In this document: piece after piece, positions 53,915 through 62,030 of the stretch
Layout of the letters: every line of letters starts with the position of its first letter
How positions within the stretch are numbered: position 1 is the first letter of the stretch
NCBI GenBank assembly: GCA_030431455.1
Contig: JAUIJE010000001.1
Location: 186,001 to 250,000 of the forward strand
DNA: 64,000 bases
Source of the DNA: a bacterium
Lineage (GTDB): Bacteria; Myxococcota; UBA727; JAUIJE01
Reading direction: 5' to 3'
Made by a program: the position numbers and the translations under genes
Notes under the pieces: model-generated
The model's input: the letters and a program-made list of their open reading frames with translations, nothing else
Database searches by the model: none
Told to the model about the DNA's origin: nothing

Positions 53915-56900
53915 TCAGAGGCCGAGCGCGTCGGGCAGGGCCACCCCGGACTGCTCGGCCAGGCGTTTGGCCACCGACGACAAGCTGCCCTTTTTCATCC
54001 GCAGGATGCTGAACTTCGCGTCGCCGCTGGCCTTGTCGAACACCTTTTTGACCCACGCCTCGACCGCGGGGCTGACTTTGGCCCCGTGCGCTTGTTTGAG
54101 GTGGGCCACGAAGGCGTCCTCATCGAAGTCCACCGCGGGCACCGTGAGCCCGCCGGGCACATCCACCTTGGCGCTCTTGATCGCGGCCGCGAGGTCGGGC
54201 ACCCGAATCTTCTCGAACATCGCCACCACATCTCCAGGAGCATTGGCGCCGTCTTTGATCAGCTTCTCCCCGAAGGCGAGCAGCTTGGCCCCATTGCCCA
54301 CGAAGTTCTCGTCGAACGCCGCCTCGGCCGCGTGGTCGAACGCGGTGGGCGCGAACGCGATGTCCGGCACCGACAACCCCGCGGGGACCTTGATGTGGGA
54401 AGCCTTGAGCGCCTGCTCGGGGGTGTTCATCCACAGGCGGCTGACGAAGGGGGCAATCTTCGACGAGGGCGTGCCCGCGTCGGCCAGGGCGTGGCAAAAG
54501 CCCTTGAGCGACGCGTCGTAGACCACGTTGGCCCCCGCGCAGGCCGCCTTCAGGCTCTCGTCGAGGGCGGCCTTGTCGAGCTCGAGGGCGGGCATGGTCA
54601 CACCCAGGTCCTTGGCCTGCTTTTGCAAGAACCGCTCGAAGTCGCTTCGGCTCAGCGACGACACGAAGGTCTGGACCTCGGTGAGCGGCTTTTGCTCGGC
54701 CACCTGCTCGAGGAGCTTCTTCAGGGCGGGGGTGAGCTTGATGTTGTGGCGGGTGAAGTGGACGTTGGCCTCGTCGACCACGCGTTTTTTGTCCGCGTGG
54801 ATCACGGGGACCTGGGCCGCGCTCCCCCCCGGCGCGCTGCGGGCGATGTAACCCAGCGCGCGGTCGCCGTACGACGAGAAGTTGCGCATGTACGACGCGA
54901 TGCGGTCGCCGGTGACGCCCTGTTGGAGCATCTGCCCGAGGAACTTCTCGATCGCCTTCCGGTCGGCCGTGGCCACCCACGCGGTGTCGAGCTGGGGCTC
55001 GATGCTCTTCATGAATTTGGCGGGGGAGAACGTCGGCTCGGGAGCGCGGCCGCGTTGGCCGAGCCGGGCCGCCATGTTGCGGAACATGTAGGCGGGGGTG
55101 GCGGTGGCGAGGGCGTCCAGGGTCTGCTTGAGCTCCACCGGGTCGAGCTTTTTGGGGTCGAGCTTCTTGATCAGGTCTTTGACCCCGTCGTTGATGGTGT
55201 AGCCGGCGGCGTCGAGGGTGGCGGTGATGGTCTTTTCGATCCCGGCCTTGTCGTAGGTGAGGGCGGGGGTTCGCTGGGTGTCGAGCACCGCGGCGAGGTA
55301 CTGCTTGACGTTGCGGAACTGTGGCAAGCGGCCGAGGTCGCGGCCCACATCTTTGATGCCGTCGTCTTTGTCGAGGCGTTTTTTGAACGCTTTGTCGACG
55401 TTGGCGGTCCACTCCAGACCCAGCGAACGGAACTGCCGCTTGGCCGCGGTGAGCGCGCTGTTCTTGTCGGTGATGATCAGGTCCAGCAACGTGGCTGCGT
55501 GGGCGGCCTTCTGCTTGCCGGGCTTGAGCCCCCTCGGAAAGATGCGCTGGAGGAGCTTGCCGTTGGCCCCCTCGAACGCCTTGTAGGACTCAGTGGACCG
55601 AAAGCTGTTGTTCTTGAGGTCTTCGACCTCGTGCAGGCGGGGGTCGACGTCGAGGGTGACCTTGCTCGAGGTCTTCTTGAGCCAATCGTCCTGGCCCCGG
55701 TCGTCCGAGAACGACGACGACGACGCCCCCGCGGCCTGAAACTCATTCTGGTTGGCGGACTGCAGCTGCAGGTGGTCGAGCTCCCCTTCGAGCACACAGA
55801 ACTCGATGACCTGGGGCTTGCCGTCGGCGCCGGCGTGCTCCGGCCGGGTGGTGGTGGCCTTGACGAAGTCGAAGGAGAACTCGATCTCCACCCCCGTCTT
55901 CTCGTTCTTCACCGTGAACTTGTGGCGGTCTTGCACCACCTCGAGGAACGGCTTGAGGGACTCGCTGAGCGCGATGGTGGGGTCGAACTTGTGCACCTCG
56001 CGCTGGGCGTGGTTGTACACCGTGTTGCCCCACTGGGAATTGGTGGATACCCCGCGCAGAAAGCCCGCCGCGTCGTCGACATCGGCGTCGGCCTTGAGCT
56101 CGACCCCGACCTCCACGCGTTGGCGGATGCCGGTCTTGTCGTCGAGGCGACCGCCCCCCGGCTTGACGTTGATGAACGTGGCCTGCTTGTTCTTGCGCAG
56201 CCGGATCGCCCCTTCGTGGTGGGTCATGGAGAGGTTGCCGTCGTCCATGTAGCTGTCGCGCATCGGGTCCTGGATCGGCAGCCCTTCGTCGTCGACGCGG
56301 AACCCTTTGAAAAAGCCCGTGCCGGGCTTGCCCGGTTGCTCGGCCCCGCCCTCGTCCTTGAGCCAGTAGCGGTTGACCGTCGAGATCGTCCAATCCTTGC
56401 CGAGCAGCGCCTCGACGTCGCTCTTGTCGCCGCCCTGGATTTTCTCGACCATCGCGTACATCTCTTTGACCGCGCGGGTCATCTCCGCCTTGTCGGTGGT
56501 GCCTTTGAACTCCGACTCCAGGCGCGAGACGATGGCCCCCCCGGGCTTGAGCATCTTGTAGGTCCGGGTCAACGCGGGGTCGTAGGCGACCTGCATGTCG
56601 AGGGGCAGGTCGGTGGCCTCGCCGCGGTTGCCCGACAGGTTGCCGATGCGGGTGGCGGTGGCGCTCTGCGCGCCCGCGGGGAACGGGGTGCGGAACGAGC
56701 CCCCGCGCCCGGGCCCGCCGGCCTGGTGTCCGCTCTTGAAGCGGGCCGCGACCGACAGCGGGGTGTGACCGGGGTTGAGCTTGAGCGCGGGGTTGCGGGC
56801 TTTGAGCCACTTGTTCACGTCGTCGTACTTGAGGTCGTAGACCTTCTGCCCGCGGTAGCTGTCGCCGTTGATCTTCTCGTTCTCGGCGAGGATGCCGAGG

Positions 56901-57334
56901 GTCACGGTGCGCAGTTGGTTGGTCTTGGTGTCGAGCACCTCACACATCAAAAACAACGTGATCGCGTCGTTCTTGGTTTTGTGGAAGGTGTCGACGGTGA
57001 CGCGGCAACCGCCGGGGATGGGGTCGGCGTTGACCTCGATGAAGCCGCGATCGACCGGGCCTTCACCGTCGGCGTGGTAGTGCTGAAATTGGGAATCGCC
57101 CGCGAAGCGCCGGGTGGCGTTGGTGGGCATGGTCGGGCGCTTGCCGCCGAACCCGTCGATGGTGGCCTTGGGGACGTTGGATTGGATCTCGCCCGCCGCG
57201 CTCGGCACCGGGGGGGTCGTGCCCGACGTGCCCGCGGCCGGGGTGGTGGCGGTGGCGCCGCTGGTCGACGTCGCGGCCCCAGAGCTGGCGGCGCGCGGGG
57301 TCCGGGTGGAGCGGGGACGGTTGATGCGGGGCAT
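53915..57334 (-). CDS. Giant CYTH/triphosphate-tunnel protein, paralogue C
   Basis: 1139 residues starting MPRINRPR, GAGGTG before the ATG. Thr/Ala/Pro tail to about 48, beta-rich domain (GGCRVTVDTFHKTKND, YDDVNKWLKARNPALK), CYTH domain with ESEFK (273-277), SYMDDGNLSMTHHEG, RLRKNKQATFINVK, RQRVEVGVEL, RHKFTVK, VEIEFSFDF and CVLEGELDH, then helical repeats (VPAGLSVPDIAFAPTAF, VPGGLTVPAVDFDEDAF). Closest to A within the CYTH domain. First of the three giant genes in transcription order, 136 bp after the RMD1 gene; the shared promoter block is 27 bp upstream. Confidence 0.75.
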   Translation of the reverse strand: MPRINRPRSTRTPRAASSGAATSTSGATATTPAAGTSGTTPPVPSAAGEIQSNVPKATIDGFGGKRPTMPTNATRRFAGDSQFQHYHADGEGPVDRGFIEVNADPIPGGCRVTVDTFHKTKNDAITLFLMCEVLDTKTNQLRTVTLGILAENEKINGDSYRGQKVYDLKYDDVNKWLKARNPALKLNPGHTPLSVAARFKSGHQAGGPGRGGSFRTPFPAGAQSATATRIGNLSGNRGEATDLPLDMQVAYDPALTRTYKMLKPGGAIVSRLESEFKGTTDKAEMTRAVKEMYAMVEKIQGGDKSDVEALLGKDWTISTVNRYWLKDEGGAEQPGKPGTGFFKGFRVDDEGLPIQDPMRDSYMDDGNLSMTHHEGAIRLRKNKQATFINVKPGGGRLDDKTGIRQRVEVGVELKADADVDDAAGFLRGVSTNSQWGNTVYNHAQREVHKFDPTIALSESLKPFLEVVQDRHKFTVKNEKTGVEIEFSFDFVKATTTRPEHAGADGKPQVIEFCVLEGELDHLQLQSANQNEFQAAGASSSSFSDDRGQDDWLKKTSSKVTLDVDPRLHEVEDLKNNSFRSTESYKAFEGANGKLLQRIFPRGLKPGKQKAAHAATLLDLIITDKNSALTAAKRQFRSLGLEWTANVDKAFKKRLDKDDGIKDVGRDLGRLPQFRNVKQYLAAVLDTQRTPALTYDKAGIEKTITATLDAAGYTINDGVKDLIKKLDPKKLDPVELKQTLDALATATPAYMFRNMAARLGQRGRAPEPTFSPAKFMKSIEPQLDTAWVATADRKAIEKFLGQMLQQGVTGDRIASYMRNFSSYGDRALGYIARSAPGGSAAQVPVIHADKKRVVDEANVHFTRHNIKLTPALKKLLEQVAEQKPLTEVQTFVSSLSRSDFERFLQKQAKDLGVTMPALELDKAALDESLKAACAGANVVYDASLKGFCHALADAGTPSSKIAPFVSRLWMNTPEQALKASHIKVPAGLSVPDIAFAPTAFDHAAEAAFDENFVGNGAKLLAFGEKLIKDGANAPGDVVAMFEKIRVPDLAAAIKSAKVDVPGGLTVPAVDFDEDAFVAHLKQAHGAKVSPAVEAWVKKVFDKASGDAKFSILRMKKGSLSSVAKRLAEQSGVALPDALGL

Positions 57335-57360
57335 GGGGCACCTCGTGACGTGACAAAACG

Positions 57361-57412
57361 CCGTGCCCGGTATTGCGCCCAAGTGCCGATTTTGGCGGAG
57401 GTTTTGCCCGCG
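57361..57412 (-). promoter_or_regulatory. Upstream block shared by paralogues B and C (copy at C)
   Basis: Matches 53755-53806. It retains CCGTGCCC, GCCCAA, CCGATTTTGGCGGAG and GCCCGCG but the dyad is imperfect here. It is much nearer the start (about 27 bp) than at B. Upstream of it, on the minus strand, an A/T-rich run (57445-57470) follows the RMD1 stop. Confidence 0.5.
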
Positions 57413-57470
57413 ATCCGCGCGGGCCAGGGTGGCCTGGGCCCCGCGGTAAGTGCTTAAAAAATATAAAGAA

Positions 57471-58337
57471 TCAGCTCTTGATCCACTCGCTGAGCATGAT
57501 GAAGACCTCGACCGCGATGAGGGCCACGATGAGCCACTCGAGCCGGAGGCTGCGGCGGTTGGCGCTCAGCTCGACGAGCATGCGGGCGGTGTCGTCGAGC
57601 AGCGCCATCTTGCGGTTGAAGGTGGCGTGGCGTTCGGACAGCTCGTATTCCTGGCGCAGGCCGGCGTAGAGGCGGTCGAGGTCGGGGCGGTCCCAGACCA
57701 CGTCGGGCTTTTCGTCGAGCTCGACGTCGCGCAAGAACCGGAACCGGTTCTTCAATGTTCCCCCAATGCTCTTGATCAGCGCGCGGTCGGTGCCGACCAC
57801 GCGGCCCCCGTCGGCCAAGCCGGTGGCCCAGCTCTCGGCGGTCTGGAGCAGCTCGACGATGGCCGCCTCCCGGTGGGCGAGGGCCACGCTCTGGGCGAGG
57901 GCGGTGGCGGCGACGTCGCAGTGGGCGAGGGTCAAGCGTTCGACCTGGGCCTGGCCGTTGTGCACGGTGAGCGGGCCGGGGCCTTGCTCGAGGACCAGGC
58001 CCTCGGTCTCGTCGATGTCCACCGCGCCGACGACGTGGGCGGCGAGGGTGGTGAGCACATGGGCGCGGACCAGCGGACCGGCCTCGAACAGCACGATCAC
58101 CCCGTAGGGGGCGACGAAACCGAACGCCCCGTCGGGGGCGGGGCTGGGGGGCGCCTTTTTGATCCGGGCCACGAACGCGGGGTCGAAGCGCTCCCCGAGG
58201 ATGATCGCTTCACCGACGACGCGGCCTCGCGGCAACGGGGCGACGTCGAGCCCGCCGGCGTCGACCGCGTACAGAGGAATGTTGACCGCGCCGGGGTCTT
58301 TGACCGGCAGCAGGGTGTCGTCGGGGTCGCGGGGCAT
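57471..58337 (-). CDS. RMD1/DUF155 family membrane protein
   Basis: 288 residues. The C-terminal DUF155 signature is clear: VVWDRPDLDRLYAGLRQEYE, ERHATFNRKMALLDDTARML and SLRLEWLIVALIAVEVFIM, ending in one TM. The N-terminal part (VVGEAIILGERFDP, APYGVIVLFEAG) is also typical. Eukaryotic relatives (Rmd1, Rmd8, Sif2) sit in mitochondrial or other membranes; the bacterial role is unknown. It is upstream of and co-oriented with the three CYTH giants. Confidence 0.82.
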   Translation of the reverse strand: MPRDPDDTLLPVKDPGAVNIPLYAVDAGGLDVAPLPRGRVVGEAIILGERFDPAFVARIKKAPPSPAPDGAFGFVAPYGVIVLFEAGPLVRAHVLTTLAAHVVGAVDIDETEGLVLEQGPGPLTVHNGQAQVERLTLAHCDVAATALAQSVALAHREAAIVELLQTAESWATGLADGGRVVGTDRALIKSIGGTLKNRFRFLRDVELDEKPDVVWDRPDLDRLYAGLRQEYELSERHATFNRKMALLDDTARMLVELSANRRSLRLEWLIVALIAVEVFIMLSEWIKS

Positions 58338-58444
58338 GGGACAAGCTTACCGTTGCCCGGGGCGCCCGGCCCGAATGCGAGCCCCGGCGGCGGCCAATTC
58401 GAGCCGCTGGGCGCTAGACTCAAAACGCGCCCAGGAGGACCGAC

Positions 58445-60616
58445 ATGCCACGGATGCGATTTACGTCCGAAGCGATGAACATGTTCACCAAGTCGCTCAT
58501 CGAGGCGCGCAAAAAGGGCGGGGTGGGCTCGGAGAACCTCGACATCGGCCTGCCCGACACGGACAAGAACCTGCGGGTACGCGACCGGCTCAAGCAAGCG
58601 TTCGGGGGCAAGCTCAACGCCGACGACGTGCGGGATCTGCAAAAGGCCGCCTTCGACGGCGGGCAGGTCACCGACGAGGAGGCCGTGTACCTCCTGCAAC
58701 AGGGGCTCAACGAGGACCGCTTCGAGAAGACCCCGTCCGGGGAGCTCACCGAGGCGGCCCGGCTCGCCCGCTTCGACCTGTTGCGCTTCGCGGTGTTGCA
58801 CCTCGCGGACATCGATCCGAGCAAGGCCACCAGCGAAAAGGCCGCCTCCCTCGCGGCCAACTCCCAGGTCATGCGCGAGTACATCAAAGGCACGGTGCGG
58901 GCCATCGTGTCCACCGGCGAGGCCGACCGGGTGTACCTCCAGGACGCGCAAAAAGCGGCCAAGGGGGTGACCGCCAACGCCGCGGTCAGCGACCTCGCCA
59001 AAAATGCCACTGCACAGGACGTGCTCCAGGTGTTCCTCGAGCAGACGGACGCGATCTCCGGCTGGGACTTTTTCAAGCCCGGCCAGACCCACAATGTCCT
59101 GTCCAAGCCGGGCATCAACTGGGGCATCAATGGCTACCCCACGGTCTCGAGCTGGGAGAGCGTGTACGCATCGGCATTGGGTACCTTGCAGCGAGGCAAA
59201 GAACGCGGCGCGGACGTGCACGTCACCGTGGCCGACGAGTCCGGCATCGAGAACAAAGACTTCGGCCGCACCACCATGGACAACATGGAGGACACCGGGA
59301 TTCTCGGGGGAGCGGTGCTGGCGGGGGTCGAGCAGTCCTTCCGGGACCAAGGGCTGGCCGGCGACGCCGCCCACCAGGCGGCGGTGGCCCATCTCGCCGA
59401 CGCGCTGCGCGCGGCGGGGGTGGAGGTGCCTGACAATGCCACTGCGGCCGATGTCGCGCCGTTGGTGCGCCGCACCCACCGGGGGCTGATCGATCGCGCC
59501 GAGCAGGCGGGGGTGAGCGTGATCCCCCTCGACGAACAAGCCACCCGCATCCTCAAGCCGGTGGTGAAAGGCGAGGACGAACCCCTGCTCCCGGGTGAGG
59601 CGCGGGTCACCCAAGAGCAGTTCGACGCGATGAAACACTTCCAGGACGGCATTCGGGTCTCCACCGCCCTCGACGACGTCACCGACATCATCAACCTCCC
59701 CAAGCCGCCCGGCCGGCACGGCATCATGTCCAACTGCGGCCTCACCGGCGCGGGCAAGAACTACATCGGGCTGATGCACGGCACCGATCGCAGCGAGAAC
59801 CTGCACAGCAAGTGGGCCCGCACCCCCCCGCGCCGCGACGGCGAAGACGCGGGGAGCTACGTCGAGCGCATCAAAGAGTTCGTCGAGTTTTTGGGGCCAC
59901 GGGGGGTCAACCGCGAGGACCTGAAGCGCCAATCCGATGTGTCAAAAGACGTGGCCGGCGTCGGCGATTGGCAGGCCCACGAGGACGAGCTGCTCCAGAC
60001 CGCGGAGGAGTGGGTGCTCAACATGAAGAGCGAAGGCCAAAAGCTCGCCAACGAGAAGGGCAACGAAGCGGAGGGGCCCGGGCAGCAGTGGTTCGAAAAA
60101 CTCGCCGAGCTGCAGTTGATGTTTCAGGACAAGCAGCGGTTTGTGTTCACCGACATGCGCCAGACGGTGGGCAGCTTCGGGCCGGATTTTGGGGAGAGCC
60201 TCGACGTGGGCAAAGCCATCGCCTCGGACAGCTCCGCGGTGGTGGACGCGTTGGCCTCGGCCGAGATCAAGGACGCGTACGAACGGAGCGGTCACGGCTT
60301 CGGCGGGGTGGACGAAGTGGCCGAGCTCGAAAACGCCCCCGAGGGGCTGCTCGGTTTGCCCCACCGCCTCCTCGGCCGGGTCCGCTCGGCGATGAGCACG
60401 GGCTACAAGGAGGCCCAAGGCGCGGGCTGGATGCGCGGCGGTGATCCCTTCACGCTGAAGAACCACGCGGCGTTCATGTCCATTCCCGGCCTGGCCCCCG
60501 CGGACATGACGATGGTGAACCTGCGCTTGGCCCCGGAGAGCTCGCGGCAAAGCCCGTCGCTGGGCAAGCAAGACCTGATGAGTCTGCGGCTTTCGCGGGC
60601 CCAAGCCGACGATTGA
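58445..60616 (+). CDS. Large protein of unknown function
   Basis: 723 residues, AGGAGG before the ATG. No signal peptide or TM. The N-terminal part has LNADDVRDLQKAAFDGGQVTDEE, a small helical module frequent at the start of myxobacterial unknown proteins. The middle is alpha/beta (WGINGYPTVSSWESVYASAL; GADVHVTVADESGIENKDFG), and a Gly/Cys-rich IMSNCGLTGAGKNYIGLMHG follows, then a long helical stretch. The GLTGAGKNY segment is not a clean Walker A. I cannot assign a family. Divergent from RMD1 by 107 bp and followed by the efflux operon's control region. Confidence 0.6.
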   Translation: MPRMRFTSEAMNMFTKSLIEARKKGGVGSENLDIGLPDTDKNLRVRDRLKQAFGGKLNADDVRDLQKAAFDGGQVTDEEAVYLLQQGLNEDRFEKTPSGELTEAARLARFDLLRFAVLHLADIDPSKATSEKAASLAANSQVMREYIKGTVRAIVSTGEADRVYLQDAQKAAKGVTANAAVSDLAKNATAQDVLQVFLEQTDAISGWDFFKPGQTHNVLSKPGINWGINGYPTVSSWESVYASALGTLQRGKERGADVHVTVADESGIENKDFGRTTMDNMEDTGILGGAVLAGVEQSFRDQGLAGDAAHQAAVAHLADALRAAGVEVPDNATAADVAPLVRRTHRGLIDRAEQAGVSVIPLDEQATRILKPVVKGEDEPLLPGEARVTQEQFDAMKHFQDGIRVSTALDDVTDIINLPKPPGRHGIMSNCGLTGAGKNYIGLMHGTDRSENLHSKWARTPPRRDGEDAGSYVERIKEFVEFLGPRGVNREDLKRQSDVSKDVAGVGDWQAHEDELLQTAEEWVLNMKSEGQKLANEKGNEAEGPGQQWFEKLAELQLMFQDKQRFVFTDMRQTVGSFGPDFGESLDVGKAIASDSSAVVDALASAEIKDAYERSGHGFGGVDEVAELENAPEGLLGLPHRLLGRVRSAMSTGYKEAQGAGWMRGGDPFTLKNHAAFMSIPGLAPADMTMVNLRLAPESSRQSPSLGKQDLMSLRLSRAQADD

Positions 60617-60806
60617 CGTCGTGGGCGATATCGCCCGGCGCAGTTCGCCCCGCCCAATGAAGATGCAATCTCGTTATCGTTGAAGACGAGAATCGTTATC
60701 GTTCTCGCCTGAACAATCGAGAATACGTTATCGCTCGTCGAGCTCCGGGCATTTGTTAGCGTGCACACACCGGGCGACGCGGTGCGTATCCCGGGGTGAG
60801 GACAAC
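60617..60806 (+). promoter_or_regulatory. Control region of the metal-efflux operon with three phased CGTTATCG sites
   Basis: An A/T-rich 120-bp stretch with CGTTATCG at 60672-60679, 60694-60701 and 60726-60733. Spacings of 22 and 32 bp place all three on one face of the helix. The middle site is the centre of a dyad GAGAA-N9-TTCTC (60688-60706). The pattern resembles Fur/Zur-type arrays in layout; the metal and regulator are not known. Confidence 0.6.
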
Positions 60807-62030
60807 ATGTGGACAATGCTATTGTGGTTCGGCGCGGGGGGCGTCGCGTTGGTTGTGCCCCCTGCGGAGGCAGCCCGTTGCCCCGCGCAGGTGGGGTTGG
60901 ACGAGGCGCTGCGGTTGGTCGAGGATCGGCCCGACGTGCTCGCGTGGGGCTCGGGGGCCAAAGCGGCCCGGCGCGAGGCGGACGGGGTGTCGTGGTTGCA
61001 CGGCACCACCCAGCTCACCGCCACCCCGGGGGTCCGGTGGTGGCCCCGCGATCAACTGCAGCCGGAGGGCTCGGTGGGGCTGGCGCACTCGGTTCTGCTC
61101 GGCAACCTCGGGGGGGCGCGCGAGCGGGTGGCCAAAGCCCACGCGGCGGTGTCCGACGAGGCGATGCGGGAAGCGCACCTGGTGCAACGCCAAGAGGTCG
61201 CCCACCGGTGGGTGGACCGGTGGCGGGCCGACCATGCCTATGCATTGGCGAAGGCGCAGTATGAGCGCACCGCCGCCCTGGCGGACAAGTTCGAGCGGGC
61301 CATCGGCGCGGGCGTCACCCGGGCCGAGGCGGCCACCGCCCGGGCGGACGCGAGCGCGGCCCGGGTCTCGCTCCTCGACGCCGAAGGGGAGGTGACGCAC
61401 ACCGCGTTGTTCTTGGCCGAGGCGGTGGGGTGCCGCGGCGAGATGGGCGTCATCGGCGAGCCCTGGGCCGAGGCGGGGGCGATCGCGTCCCTCGCCGAAG
61501 GGCGGCGGTCGCCGGCGGTGGCCAAGCTCGAGGCCCAAGTCGAGGCCGGCGCGGCGGAGAACGACCTCACCACGATGCAGACCCGGCCCCAGGTGGGGGT
61601 GGGCATGACCGCCGAGGTTGACGGCACCAACACCTTCCGCACCATGTCGAACCTGTCGGGAACGTGGGCGGTGTTCGACGGGGGCCACGCCCAACGCGCC
61701 CAGATCGCGGCCGAGGTCGAGCTGCTCAAAGGCCGGGCCCGCCAAGCGCAGATCGCCGAGGCCCAGACCCTCGCGCTGTACGTGCACGAGATCGAACACC
61801 TCACCGAGACCGGCCGCGTCATCGACGAGCAGCTGTTGCCGCAGCTGCGCGAAGCGGTCGAGCTCGAACGGCAAGCGTTCGCGCTCGGCGAGTCCACCGC
61901 CGAGCCCTTGGCCAAGGCCGAGCGGGTGTTGACCGGGGCCGAGCTGCGGGCGCTCAAGCTGCGCGGCGACCTGGCCGAACAAGTGGTGGGGGCCCGGCTC
62001 TGGGCCGCCCCCGACGAAGGGAGCCGCTGA
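60807..62030 (+). CDS. TolC-family outer membrane efflux protein
   Basis: 407 residues from an ATG after GGTGAGGAC. Signal peptide (LLWFGAGGVALVVPPAEA). Two TolC-like repeats with long helices (ARERVAKAHAAVSDEAMREA; AVELERQAFALGESTAEPLAKAERVLTGAELRALKL). The GESTAEPLAKAERVL-type segment is the family's C-terminal hallmark. Outer-membrane channel of the CzcCBA-type system; the adaptor's ATG overlaps its stop by one base. Confidence 0.85.
   Translation: MWTMLLWFGAGGVALVVPPAEAARCPAQVGLDEALRLVEDRPDVLAWGSGAKAARREADGVSWLHGTTQLTATPGVRWWPRDQLQPEGSVGLAHSVLLGNLGGARERVAKAHAAVSDEAMREAHLVQRQEVAHRWVDRWRADHAYALAKAQYERTAALADKFERAIGAGVTRAEAATARADASAARVSLLDAEGEVTHTALFLAEAVGCRGEMGVIGEPWAEAGAIASLAEGRRSPAVAKLEAQVEAGAAENDLTTMQTRPQVGVGMTAEVDGTNTFRTMSNLSGTWAVFDGGHAQRAQIAAEVELLKGRARQAQIAEAQTLALYVHEIEHLTETGRVIDEQLLPQLREAVELERQAFALGESTAEPLAKAERVLTGAELRALKLRGDLAEQVVGARLWAAPDEGSR

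Noticed and set aside
46618-57457. Very long open frames on the plus strand opposite HIT-CYTH and the three giant genes
   Set aside because: They are composition artefacts of high-GC coding on the other strand: His/Gly/Val/Arg/Leu-rich, with no domain, while the minus-strand frames show conserved motifs shared by paralogues.
59740-59775. Walker A P-loop in the 723-residue unknown protein
   Set aside because: GLTGAGKNY resembles GxxGxGK(S/T) but ends in Asn and has no matching Walker B nearby, so an NTPase call is not justified.
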